Assembly: GCA_026415595.1 (NCBI GenBank)
Contig: JAOAGU010000011.1
Span: forward strand, 1 to 24,370
Length of the DNA: 24,370 nt
Direction: 5' to 3'
From: Thermodesulfovibrio sp.
GTDB lineage: Bacteria > Nitrospirota > Thermodesulfovibrionia > Thermodesulfovibrionales > Thermodesulfovibrionaceae
Both the position numbers and the translations under genes were made by a program. Within the stretch, counting starts at the first letter, position 1; each line of letters opens with the position of its first letter. The notes beneath the pieces are model-generated. The model was not told the origin of the DNA. It did no database searches and was given only the letters and a program-made list of their open reading frames with translations. This document shows, piece after piece, positions 7,673 through 16,038 of the stretch.

Positions 7673-8872
7673 TTAACTATAATATCTCAAAATGGCAAAT
7701 TCTATCAATGCTGATAAAAACATTATTGTAGTTGCTGGAATAATCTTTTTATAGATGCCTAACATATCAGCTTTAAAATACTCATTTGTAAGTACTAAAC
7801 ATAAATGTAAAGGTGATATAAGAACACCCGCATATCCAGACACAAAGGCAAGGGATATTTCATATGGAATAGTATATTTAAGATGAAGCAAAAGAGGAAA
7901 TGTGCTTCCAACAAAACCAACGCTTATTCCTGTAATAAGCCCAATTAAAAATGGAACAAGAATGAATATAAAAATATGTGGAATTCCTAATAGAGTTACA
8001 GCTTTAGCAACACCTTCAACTGCTCCTGAAAACTGAAGCATTTCCTTGAAAATAATTACTCCGAAAACAAGAACTATTACCTCTATTGTAAAACCGTATT
8101 TGATTATTTCAAAAAATTTTTTGATTCCTAATCTAAAAAAGATACAGAGAAATACAATATTCAAAAACAAAGAAATTGATAGGTCTATTTTAAAAGCTAT
8201 AACAAATAAAAGCACAAGAGCGATAGGTATAAAGCTATAAATACTCCTTAAAATGTTTTGTTTTAATACGTTATTGTAATTGTTTCCTATATTTTTCATG
8301 CTTAAAAAAAAGCCAGTTATAAAAAAAACTAAAGCAACTGGAAGATTTAGAAGAATTAAATCTCTTAAAGGAATTCCAGAGACTGCTGAAGCTAAAACAA
8401 TACCAGGATAAAGTGGTAAAATAAGCTCCCAGGGATGTCTATACCAATAGTTAATAAAAGCCTTCTCTTCTTTTGATACGGTCGTATTCTTTGTTGCTGA
8501 ATCAACCATTGGTGCAGAAAGATAGGCGCCTCCCAAAGATGGCAACATTCCAATTATAAGTGGCATTGATATAATAGATAATTTTTTATTAGTTAAAAAT
8601 GTCTGTGATGCATCTGTCATTTTCTGCATAAGTCCTGTTTGCCTTAATGAATATTCAAATGATTTGATCAATGTAAGAGAAAAAAGCAGATTTAAAAAAG
8701 TATGGGAGGTTAAACCTTTAAAGATTGTCTCCGGGATTTTATTAAAGTTTACAGGATAAAGAATAATAAAAAATAGAGATCCCGCAACAAGTGCATATCC
8801 AATATTGATTTTCTTACGGAGCAAAAAAAGAATAAAAATAAATATAAAAACAACTTTTATAATATCAAGCAT
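7673..8872 (-). CDS. DUF401 family integral membrane protein (permease-like)
   Basis: A 399-residue, strongly hydrophobic protein with about ten predicted membrane segments. The family call rests on overall pattern: an N-terminal hydrophobic hairpin, a conserved loop PSLGGAYLSAPMVD at about 111-124, the following WYRHPWELILPLYPG segment, and a C-terminal GISVGFVGSTFPLLLHL stretch. The glycine/proline-rich re-entrant-looking loops resemble ion-transporter-superfamily carriers such as GntP-type gluconate permeases, so an organic-anion transporter is a reasonable guess, but no substrate is known for DUF401. It starts 2 nt after the lpdA stop and ends 25 nt before eno, so it is probably coupled to both. 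Family fairly confident; function inferred only. Confidence 0.75.
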   Translation of the reverse strand: MLDIIKVVFIFIFILFLLRKKINIGYALVAGSLFFIILYPVNFNKIPETIFKGLTSHTFLNLLFSLTLIKSFEYSLRQTGLMQKMTDASQTFLTNKKLSIISMPLIIGMLPSLGGAYLSAPMVDSATKNTTVSKEEKAFINYWYRHPWELILPLYPGIVLASAVSGIPLRDLILLNLPVALVFFITGFFLSMKNIGNNYNNVLKQNILRSIYSFIPIALVLLFVIAFKIDLSISLFLNIVFLCIFFRLGIKKFFEIIKYGFTIEVIVLVFGVIIFKEMLQFSGAVEGVAKAVTLLGIPHIFIFILVPFLIGLITGISVGFVGSTFPLLLHLKYTIPYEISLAFVSGYAGVLISPLHLCLVLTNEYFKADMLGIYKKIIPATTIMFLSALIEFAILRYYS

Positions 8873-8874
8873 TT

Positions 8875-10245
8875 TTATCTTTCTACTTTATGAATTGCCT
8901 CTCCATGAATATCAGCAATTGCTTCTCCGATGCATTCAGAAAGCGTTGGATGGGAATGGATTAAATCTTTTAAATCTTTTGTCCTTGCCTTTAGCTTCAC
9001 AGCAAGAGCCAGTTCATGAATTAATTCAGAAGCCTTGGGCCCTATTATATGAGCACCAAGCAGGATATCTGTCTCGGTATCTGAAATTACTTTAACAAAT
9101 CCATCAATTTCGCCTATTACATGAGCCTTTCCAATAGCTCTGAATGGAAATACTCCTTTTTTAATTTTAATCCCTTTTTGAAAAGCCTCACTCTCTTTAA
9201 GTCCTACTGAGGCAACTTCTGAAATAGTGAAAATTGTTGAGGGTATCACACTATAATCCATTTTTAAGTTTTCTCCCACAGCATTTTTACCTGCTATCTC
9301 ACCTTCTCTGTATGCCACATGAGCAAGAAGCCATTTGCCATTTACATCACCTATAGCATAAACATCTTCCAAATTAGTTTGCATATACTCATTTACTATG
9401 ATTTCTCCTCGGCTACCAAGTTTGACCTCAGCATCTTTCATAAATTCCGTATTATAAGCTCTACCAACTGATACAAGAATTATATTTGAAATAACTGTTT
9501 TTCCATTAGAGAGACCAATATCTATTGTTTCATCTTTTTTATTTAAATCCTCAATTCTAACACCTGTATAAAACTCAATTTTTCTTTTTTTAAAAAGTCT
9601 CTCAAGAGCTCTTGAGATTTCTTCATCTTCCATGGGCAAAACTCTTGGCATTAGCTCTATTAAAGTTACCTTACTTCCAAGAAGATGAAATATCCAAGCA
9701 AACTCACATCCGATAGCACCAGCACCTATGATTGTAATAGATTTAGGTATATCTTTCATTTTCCAAAGGTCATCACTTGAAAGAATCCTTTCACCATCAA
9801 AACTAAGCATAGGGAGTTCTGCAGGTCTTGAGCCAGTAGCAATTATTACGCTATCAGACCTTATTTTTTCTGAAGATTGCTTTAATATGACTGTTTTGTC
9901 ATTTATCAATTCCGCATCATCTTTTATAATTTTCACTCCTGCATTCTTTAAAAGCATAATTAAACCCTTTTTCTGAGTCTCTACAACAGTGTCTTTTTTC
10001 TGCATGAGAGTTGTTAAATCAATAGGAAAATTAAATAAATTTGATTGATAACTATATTGATAGGATTTTATTCTGTCTAAAAGTTCAAGGGAATATATAA
10101 GTGTTTTCGTAGGAATACAGCCCTTATTAAGGCACGTACCACCGAGTTCGTCCCTTTCAATTAATAATACTTCCGCACCTGCCCTTCTTGCAGTAAGGGC
10201 AGATACATATCCTGCAGGTCCACCTCCAATAACAGCAATTTTCAT
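8875..10245 (-). CDS. lpdA: Dihydrolipoyl dehydrogenase
   Basis: A flavoprotein disulfide reductase that reoxidises dihydrolipoyl groups on carrier proteins with NAD. FAD-binding GGGPAG is at residues 7-12. The redox disulfide GGTCLNKGCIPTK has Cys38 and Cys43. The NAD-binding GAGAIG is at 174-179, and a second FAD motif (YAIGDVNG) follows. The C-terminal HPTLSE provides the catalytic His432-Glu437 pair at the dimer interface, which separates lipoamide dehydrogenases from other family members. Length 456 is typical. Its ATG overlaps the gcvH stop (TAATG), so the lipoyl carrier GcvH is the obvious partner. No glycine cleavage P or T protein or 2-oxoacid dehydrogenase gene is in the window. Confidence 0.95.
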   Translation of the reverse strand: MKIAVIGGGPAGYVSALTARRAGAEVLLIERDELGGTCLNKGCIPTKTLIYSLELLDRIKSYQYSYQSNLFNFPIDLTTLMQKKDTVVETQKKGLIMLLKNAGVKIIKDDAELINDKTVILKQSSEKIRSDSVIIATGSRPAELPMLSFDGERILSSDDLWKMKDIPKSITIIGAGAIGCEFAWIFHLLGSKVTLIELMPRVLPMEDEEISRALERLFKKRKIEFYTGVRIEDLNKKDETIDIGLSNGKTVISNIILVSVGRAYNTEFMKDAEVKLGSRGEIIVNEYMQTNLEDVYAIGDVNGKWLLAHVAYREGEIAGKNAVGENLKMDYSVIPSTIFTISEVASVGLKESEAFQKGIKIKKGVFPFRAIGKAHVIGEIDGFVKVISDTETDILLGAHIIGPKASELIHELALAVKLKARTKDLKDLIHSHPTLSECIGEAIADIHGEAIHKVER

Positions 10246-10634
10246 TATTTCTCTTCTTCAATATAGCTTTCGTATTCCTCATAATCCATTAAATCATCAA
10301 TTTCATCAGAATTATCCATTTCAATCAATGCAATCCAGCCTTTACCATATGGGTCCTCATTGATAATCTCTGGATGGTCTATGAGTTCCTCATTTACCTG
10401 AACTATTATACCGCTTATAGGTGCAATTACTGGTGAAGAAGTTTTTGTTGATTCAATCTCAGCCATTTCAGTATCTGCATCTACATGAGATTCAACTTCA
10501 GGCAACTCAATATAAATTATATCTCCCAGTGACTCCTGTGCATAATCAGTGATACCGATTTTAACCTTTTTACTTTTACCTGATAATTTAACCCACGTGT
10601 GTTCTTTATGAAACCTGTAATTTTCTAAACCCAT
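10245..10634 (-). CDS. gcvH: Glycine cleavage system H-like lipoyl carrier protein
   Basis: A 129-residue lipoyl-domain protein with the GcvH fold signature: YRFHKEHTWVKL at the start, GITDYAQESLGDIIYIELP at about 27-45, then the lipoylation site EIESTKTSSPVIAPISG with Lys64 as the modified residue. In the glycine cleavage system it shuttles the aminomethyl group between P, T and L proteins. The motif ESTKTSS departs from the usual ESVKA(A/V)S. An in-frame upstream ATG at 10703 would add 23 residues but lies upstream of the promoter -35 and has no ribosome site; the ATG at 10634 has GGAGGT just upstream and gives the standard H-protein length. Followed by lpdA with a 1-nt overlap. With no gcvT or gcvP beside it, a non-glycine lipoyl role (LbpA-like) remains possible. 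Confidence 0.9.
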   Translation of the reverse strand: MGLENYRFHKEHTWVKLSGKSKKVKIGITDYAQESLGDIIYIELPEVESHVDADTEMAEIESTKTSSPVIAPISGIIVQVNEELIDHPEIINEDPYGKGWIALIEMDNSDEIDDLMDYEEYESYIEEEK

Positions 10635-10637
10635 TTT

Positions 10638-10643
10638 ACCTCC
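10638..10643 (-). promoter_or_regulatory. Ribosome binding site fixing the gcvH start
   Basis: GGAGGT on the minus strand lies three bases before the ATG at 10634. With the promoter further upstream, it rules out the longer reading frame beginning at 10703. Confidence 0.8.
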
Positions 10644-10669
10644 ATTTCGTTTTAAGATAATATTTTCAA

Positions 10670-10699
10670 TATATACTTTGAGGCTATACAAATTGTCAA
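10670..10699 (-). promoter_or_regulatory. Sigma-70-type promoter of the gcvH-lpdA-DUF401-eno-ftsB-GH57 operon
   Basis: A perfect TTGACA (-35, 10699-10694) is followed after an 18-base spacer by TATATA (-10, 10675-10670) on the minus strand. Predicted initiation near 10663 gives a leader of roughly 28 nt with a Shine-Dalgarno site. It is the best promoter match in the window, and the downstream genes are packed so tightly that it probably drives all six. Confidence 0.7.
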
Positions 10700-10763
10700 G
10701 CAAAAAAATTACTCTCTATATACCCCTATAAAATTTAAGCTTATCATTGATAATCATGAAATA

Positions 10764-11957
10764 TCAACTAAGCCTGTTAAATAAAAATTTAAGGAAGAAA
10801 AATCCGGCTAAAAAGCATATAAAAGAATAGGCAATTAAAACATTCCTTACCCCGAATGCTTCTACCAAAAACCCAACTAAAATATTACCTATTGGCGTAA
10901 AACCGAGAAATACGAAGGAAAAGAAACTCATTATCCTGCCTCTAAGTCTTTGATCTGTTTGATTTTGAATAAAACTGTTACTGACAGTAAAAAAATTAAC
11001 AAATGCGAAACCTAAGAGAAAAGCAAAAGCCATAGACACATAAAGATTTGTTGAAAAAGCTATTCCTAAAATACCTATTGGAAAAATCATGGAAGCCTTA
11101 AAAATATGATTAGCTTTATCATCTATATCTTTTTTTAGAGTAATAATAATAGCAGCGGTAAGAGAACCAAATCCTATAGAAGAAACTATCATTCCAAGAC
11201 CTTCAATACCTGCATTTAATACAGAGTCTGCTATAATAGGTAAAATCGGAATAAATGAAATACCAAAAATTGTAAAAGTTCCTATCGCACAAATAATGTA
11301 TAAAATTCTCTTATTATTCACAAGAAAATGTAATCCTTCCTTGAAGAAAGATTTGAAAGACATATCTCCATCAAAGTTTATACAACTTTTAGTGCATAGA
11401 GTTATTAATATAATTATTAAAGGCATAAAACTTAATGCATTAAGATAAAAACACATCTGAAAATTCAGGTTTGCAACAATTAATCCTGCTAAAAACGGTC
11501 CTATAATTCTTGCAATATTAAATGACATAGATTGCATAGCAACTGCTTTAGTAATCATTTCTCTCGAGACAATTTCTGATATAAATGCCTGCCTTGCAGG
11601 CATATCAAAAGCAGTAGCTATTCCAAGAATAAAAGAAGCCATAGCAACATGCCATATGGTAACAATATTTATTTGAATAACAATACCAAGAAAAAGAGCA
11701 GGAAATAATGAAAAAATTTGAGTAAAAATTAGGATTTTTTTTCTTGAGTATTTATCTGCAAGAACTCCTCCAAAAAGGGTAAATAGTAACATAGGAACTG
11801 AAGATAAAAAAGACACTAAACCAAGATATAGAGCAGATTTTGTCAAAATATATACAAGCCAATTCTGAGCTATATGCTGCATCCATGTACCACTAAGAGA
11901 AATTGTCTGGCCTATCCAGTATGCTCTAAATTCTTTTATTTTCAGAGGATGGGACAT
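10764..11957 (-). CDS. Major facilitator superfamily transporter, MFS_3 (EntS-like) exporter family
   Basis: A 397-residue membrane protein with about twelve hydrophobic segments. The N terminus (FRAYWIGQTISLSGTWMQHI) and the long stretch to DMPARQAFISE near 128-138 are typical of the MFS_3 branch, which includes enterobactin exporter-like and putative drug efflux proteins. The loop between segments 2 and 3 carries motif A (GGVLADKYSRKK, 63-74). Export of a small molecule by proton antiport is the family expectation; no substrate can be named. It stands alone: gcvH downstream has its own promoter 65 nt past the stop, and ubiA upstream is divergent. A TATAAT ends 6 nt before the ATG with no Shine-Dalgarno sequence, pointing to a leaderless message. 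Confidence 0.88.
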   Translation of the reverse strand: MSHPLKIKEFRAYWIGQTISLSGTWMQHIAQNWLVYILTKSALYLGLVSFLSSVPMLLFTLFGGVLADKYSRKKILIFTQIFSLFPALFLGIVIQINIVTIWHVAMASFILGIATAFDMPARQAFISEIVSREMITKAVAMQSMSFNIARIIGPFLAGLIVANLNFQMCFYLNALSFMPLIIILITLCTKSCINFDGDMSFKSFFKEGLHFLVNNKRILYIICAIGTFTIFGISFIPILPIIADSVLNAGIEGLGMIVSSIGFGSLTAAIIITLKKDIDDKANHIFKASMIFPIGILGIAFSTNLYVSMAFAFLLGFAFVNFFTVSNSFIQNQTDQRLRGRIMSFFSFVFLGFTPIGNILVGFLVEAFGVRNVLIAYSFICFLAGFFFLKFLFNRLS

Positions 11958-11963
11958 TTAATA

Positions 11964-11972
11964 ATTATATCA
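11964..11972 (-). promoter_or_regulatory. Extended -10 promoter of the MFS gene (leaderless arrangement)
   Basis: TGATATAAT on the minus strand is a TGN-extended perfect -10 box whose last base lies 6 nt before the ATG, so transcription should start at or inside the first codon. I see no convincing -35, as expected for extended -10 promoters, and no ribosome site. Confidence 0.5.
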
Positions 11973-12017
11973 TGTGTTAAGCAAAGGTAGGACCGTCTAA
12001 TTTTATCCAATAGAAGA

Positions 12018-12026
12018 TGTTATAAT
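12018..12026 (+). promoter_or_regulatory. Extended -10 promoter of the long ubiA-to-response-regulator operon
   Basis: TGTTATAAT is a TGN-extended perfect -10 box ending 8 nt before the ubiA ATG at 12035. Expected initiation near 12033 leaves a leader of 0-2 nt and no room for a Shine-Dalgarno site. No clear -35 is visible. It mirrors the box of the divergent MFS gene within the same 77-bp interval. Confidence 0.55.
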
Positions 12027-12034
12027 ATTTTGTT

Positions 12035-12898
12035 ATGGCAATACTTAAAAAAGTCCTGTTATATCTGAGGATGATAAAAATTGAACACAGTGTATTTGCC
12101 CTTCCCTTTGCTTTCGCAGCTGCTATGCTTGCTGCACAAGGTATACCCGATTTGAAACAAATTTTCTGGATTATTATTGCCATGGTTACGGCAAGAGCCT
12201 CTGCATTTGGTTTTAACAGAATAATTGATCGTAAGATTGATGCTCTAAATCCGAGGACTTCAAATAGGGAAATTCCTTCAGGAAAGATTAAGATTTGGGA
12301 GGCTATTTTATTTACAATGATATGCCTCGCAATTTTTGTATATTCTGCTTGGATGCTTAATCCACTTTGTTTCAAACTTTCACCTTTAGCCATATTAATA
12401 CTCTTTATATATTCTTATACCAAAAGATTTACATGGACATGCCATTTTTTTCTTGGAATGGCTCTTGCCCTCGCACCTCTTGGAGCATGGATTGCAATAA
12501 AAGGAAGTTTTGATTGGGAAATTATTCCTTTAGTGATAACAGTTATTTTCTGGCTTGCGGGATTTGACACACTGTATGCATTATGGGATGTGGAATTTGA
12601 TAAAAAATTTGGAATTTACTCAATTCCCAAGGTTTTCGGTGTGAAAAAAGCTATCAATATTGCAAGATTTTTTCATTTAATTGCATTTTGCTTTCTTATA
12701 ATTACAGGATTTATTTTTAAACTTAATTTATTTTATTGGATTGGAATGTTTTTTGTTGCTTTTCTATTTTTAAGAGAACATTCTTTAGTAAAACCTCATG
12801 ACCTTTCAAAACTTAATATCGCCTTTTTTAATATGAATGGATATATTAGTCTAACAGTATTTATTTTCGTTGCCTTTTCCTTGTTGATTAAACTTTGA
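12035..12898 (+). CDS. UbiA-family aromatic prenyltransferase (UbiA or MqnP-like)
   Basis: A polytopic membrane prenyltransferase of 287 residues with about eight hydrophobic segments. The first Asp-rich motif is NRIIDRKID at 61-69, followed by ALNPRTSNREIPSG. The second is DTLYALWDVEFD at 178-189. Both bind Mg-diphosphate of the polyprenyl donor. This family attaches a polyprenyl chain to 4-hydroxybenzoate (UbiA) or to the 1,4-dihydroxy-6-naphthoate precursor in the futalosine menaquinone pathway (MqnP). For an anaerobic menaquinone user the latter is attractive, but sequence alone does not decide, and no other quinone gene is adjacent. It is the first gene of the eight-gene plus-strand block; its stop overlaps the mfd start by one base (TGATG). 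Confidence 0.88.
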   Translation: MAILKKVLLYLRMIKIEHSVFALPFAFAAAMLAAQGIPDLKQIFWIIIAMVTARASAFGFNRIIDRKIDALNPRTSNREIPSGKIKIWEAILFTMICLAIFVYSAWMLNPLCFKLSPLAILILFIYSYTKRFTWTCHFFLGMALALAPLGAWIAIKGSFDWEIIPLVITVIFWLAGFDTLYALWDVEFDKKFGIYSIPKVFGVKKAINIARFFHLIAFCFLIITGFIFKLNLFYWIGMFFVAFLFLREHSLVKPHDLSKLNIAFFNMNGYISLTVFIFVAFSLLIKL

Positions 12899-15800
12899 TG
12901 ATTTATAATGAAACAACACATTTAAATCTGTCACAAGCATTAATTAAAGAAAAGAACAGCTTACTTCATCTTCTTCAGGAAAATAATGAAATTTATAATA
13001 TCTCCAGCTCTTCTCTTGCCTTAGGAATTTTATTATATGAACAATCTTTTATTTTAGTTGAGGAAAGTGAGGATACTGCTCAAAAAATTTTCACTGCAAT
13101 AAAAACTTTTGGAGAGTTTTTTGGTGTCTCTAACGAAATAATGTATTTACCCAGTGAGGGTTTTGAGAGAACAAACACAATCATTAAATTTTTAAACTCT
13201 AAGGGAAAAAGATTAATTACAACAAAAGATGCATTAATGTTTGACTCAGAAATTATAGATTTATCATTCCATATCAAAAAAGAATCAGAAATTGTAAGAG
13301 AGGAACTGTCTAAGAAATTAATAGGAGCTGGTTATTCAAAGGTAGAAATAGTTGTACAAGAAGGTGAGTTTTCTCATCATGGTTGGGTTTTTGATATTTG
13401 GAATGCGGGAGAAGAATATCCATGCCGCATTGAATTTTTTGGCGATATTGTAGAGGAAATAAAATACTTTTATCCGGAAACCCAAAAATCTTTTAAGAGT
13501 TTATCTGAAATATTAATTGTTCCCTATTATGAAGCTAAAAGAGATAAAAATATAATCGAATTCGTAAGTCCGGAAATTTTAATAACAACAGATAGAGACC
13601 TATTGCCTGATAGCTCAATAAATTGCAGAATAATTAAAATCTCTCATATTCCTTATCAATTTTCAAATATCTCTATGGATGCAAAAGATAAGTCAATAGC
13701 TGGTTTAGGAATAATAAAAAATGAAAGAAAAAGTCTTTTTGATTTTCCCAGAAATTTGAAAAAACTTGGAATCCCTATACTTATCGTTCTTAATTCCCAA
13801 GGAAAGGCAGAAACTGTAAAGGAAATTTTGTTTAACCATGAAATAATTGCACCCATTATCAATAAAAATGATGTATTTAATTACACAGGTAAATATGCCA
13901 TTACTGTAGGAGAATTGCATGAATATCTATTCAGAGAAAATATTTTAATTATTACTGATCATGAAATTTTTGATGAAAAAATACATAGAAAGAAAAAACC
14001 AGTTTTACAAAAAATACCCTTAGACGGGATAGAGATAAAAGAAGGAGACTATGTAGTACATAAAGAACATGGAATAGGTATATTTAAAGGAATAAAAAGG
14101 CAAACCTATGAAGATTTTGAAGAAGATGTTTTAGTCCTCCAATATGCTGAAGGAGACATTCTGTATGTACCTACTTGGGGAATAGAAAAAATTTATAGAT
14201 ATTCAGCTAAAGAAGGCTTTCTTCCTCAAATAGACAAATTAGGTACAAACAGATGGCAGAAATTAAAAGAGAGAGAAAGAAAGAAAATTCATGATATCGC
14301 TGACAAACTTTTGAAGCTTTATGCTCAGAGAAAAACAGAAAGAGGCTTTATTTATAGCGAAGACACAGAAATCCATAAAAATTTTGATGATTTTTTCCCA
14401 TATGAGGAAACTGAAGATCAGCAAAAGGCTATCAATTCTATTTTAAATAAAATGAGAGAACCTTTTCCTATGGAAATTCTCTTATGTGGCGACTCAGGTT
14501 ACGGAAAAACTGAAGTTGCAATGAGAGCTGCGTTCAGGGCTGTCTATGATAAAAAACAGGTGGCAGTTTTAGTCCCCACAACTTTATTATGTGAACAACA
14601 TTATAGAACATTTAAAAAAAGATTTGAGGCTTTTCCGGTTAGGATTGAATATTTGAGTAGATTTCGCTCAACAAATGAGATAAAACAAGCCATTGAAGAT
14701 ACTGAAAAAGGTAAAGTAGACATTTTAATAGGCACACATATGATGATTATGAAAGAAGTAGATTTTTTTGATCTTGGGCTTTTAATTATAGATGAAGAAC
14801 AAAAATTCGGAGTAGTTCAAAAGGAAAAATTAAAAGAAAAATTTCCAAAGGTCGATTTAATTACAATTACCGCTACACCCATACCAAGAACACTCCAAAT
14901 TGGGCTTAGTGGTCTTTGGGATATATTTATAATTCAAACACCTCCAAAAGAAAGACTCTCTGTAAAAAGTTTTATTGTCTATGAAGATTATCAAATAATA
15001 AAAGAAGCTATAGAGAGAGAATTAAAAAGAAAGGGACAGGTATATTTTCTACACAACAGAATTCAAGATATTAATATTTATAAAACTAAACTTAAAACAA
15101 TTCATCCTTCTTCAAGAATTTCAATTGCCCATGGAAGAATGAGAGAAAATCAACTGAATAAAATTATGCTCAATTTTATTGAAGGTGAAATAGATATTTT
15201 AGTATGTACATCAATAATTGCTTCAGGGATAGATATACCAAACGTTAATACTATCATAATAAATAGAGCAGATCTTTTTGGGTTAAGCGATCTTTATCAA
15301 ATAAGAGGCAGAGTTGGAAGAGCTGACAAACAGGCTTATGCATATTTCATCGTACCCCCTGAGGAGCTACTTACTGAAAATGCAAAAAAAAGAATAAAGT
15401 CAATACAAGAAATGAGTTATCTCGGCGCAGGCTTTCATATTGCTCTTAAAGATTTAGAAATCAGAGGAGCAGGAGAACTCTTAGGTATTGAGCAGTCTGG
15501 AGTAAACAGACTGGGTTTTGACCTTTATATTGAGATGTTAAATGAAACTATTAAAGAGATGAAAGGAGAATCCATTGTTGAGACAAAGCTTCCTGATATC
15601 AAACTTACTATTCCTGCATACATTCCTGAAGATTACATAGAAGAAACGCCTATGAGAATAAGAATATACCGAAAACTCGGTCAAATTTTTGAACTTTCAG
15701 AAATAAACAAACTTCATGATGAAATTTTCGATAGATTTGGCAAACCACCTGAAGAAGTGGAGAATTTATTCAAATTATCTCAAATAAGAATTCTTTCTTC

Positions 15801-16038
15801 AAAGATAAAAGTTGATAAAGTTCAACAAAATAAATCAGGTTTTAAGTTTACAATACAGAAAAATCTTGAGGAGAGTTTTGTAAAAAACATCATCTCTCTA
15901 TTAAATAATTTTAGAAAGAAAGAAATTATAAAGAATTTAAAATTCTATCCCGATGGATTTGAAATAGGTATTAAAGAACTTGACAGCATGATTTTATTTC
16001 TTAAAAGATTAATTTCAAAATTAGAGAATGAAAAATGA
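12898..16038 (+). CDS. mfd: Transcription-repair coupling factor
   Basis: Mfd recognises RNA polymerase stalled at a lesion, displaces it by DNA translocation and recruits UvrA. The protein has 1046 residues, slightly short of the usual 1100-1170. Residues 1 to about 370 form the UvrB-like region. The RNA polymerase interaction domain begins near 382 (GDYVVHKEHGIGIFKGI). The RecG-like motor carries Walker A (GDSGYGKTEVA, Lys537), a DEEQKFGV box at 632-639, TATPIPRTL, and the TPPKERL and QIRGRVGRADKQAY motifs. A C-terminal TRCF domain follows. Walker A reads GDSGYGKT where GDVGYGKT is usual. I chose ATG 12898, overlapping the ubiA stop, over the TTG just before it. The partner uvrB lies in the window in a separate operon. 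Confidence 0.97.
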   Translation: MIYNETTHLNLSQALIKEKNSLLHLLQENNEIYNISSSSLALGILLYEQSFILVEESEDTAQKIFTAIKTFGEFFGVSNEIMYLPSEGFERTNTIIKFLNSKGKRLITTKDALMFDSEIIDLSFHIKKESEIVREELSKKLIGAGYSKVEIVVQEGEFSHHGWVFDIWNAGEEYPCRIEFFGDIVEEIKYFYPETQKSFKSLSEILIVPYYEAKRDKNIIEFVSPEILITTDRDLLPDSSINCRIIKISHIPYQFSNISMDAKDKSIAGLGIIKNERKSLFDFPRNLKKLGIPILIVLNSQGKAETVKEILFNHEIIAPIINKNDVFNYTGKYAITVGELHEYLFRENILIITDHEIFDEKIHRKKKPVLQKIPLDGIEIKEGDYVVHKEHGIGIFKGIKRQTYEDFEEDVLVLQYAEGDILYVPTWGIEKIYRYSAKEGFLPQIDKLGTNRWQKLKERERKKIHDIADKLLKLYAQRKTERGFIYSEDTEIHKNFDDFFPYEETEDQQKAINSILNKMREPFPMEILLCGDSGYGKTEVAMRAAFRAVYDKKQVAVLVPTTLLCEQHYRTFKKRFEAFPVRIEYLSRFRSTNEIKQAIEDTEKGKVDILIGTHMMIMKEVDFFDLGLLIIDEEQKFGVVQKEKLKEKFPKVDLITITATPIPRTLQIGLSGLWDIFIIQTPPKERLSVKSFIVYEDYQIIKEAIERELKRKGQVYFLHNRIQDINIYKTKLKTIHPSSRISIAHGRMRENQLNKIMLNFIEGEIDILVCTSIIASGIDIPNVNTIIINRADLFGLSDLYQIRGRVGRADKQAYAYFIVPPEELLTENAKKRIKSIQEMSYLGAGFHIALKDLEIRGAGELLGIEQSGVNRLGFDLYIEMLNETIKEMKGESIVETKLPDIKLTIPAYIPEDYIEETPMRIRIYRKLGQIFELSEINKLHDEIFDRFGKPPEEVENLFKLSQIRILSSKIKVDKVQQNKSGFKFTIQKNLEESFVKNIISLLNNFRKKEIIKNLKFYPDGFEIGIKELDSMILFLKRLISKLENEK

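Noticed and set aside
10719..10730. TATACCCCTATA short inverted repeat considered as a terminator of the MFS gene
   Set aside because: The stem is four A/T pairs only and would not be a stable intrinsic terminator.
10741..10753. Dyad TTATCA-T-TGATAA between the MFS stop and the gcvH promoter, reminiscent of a Fur-type site
   Set aside because: Only a 6-bp arm in AT-rich DNA, about 40 bp upstream of the -35. The flanks do not extend the 7-1-7 Fur pattern, so it is not called as an operator.
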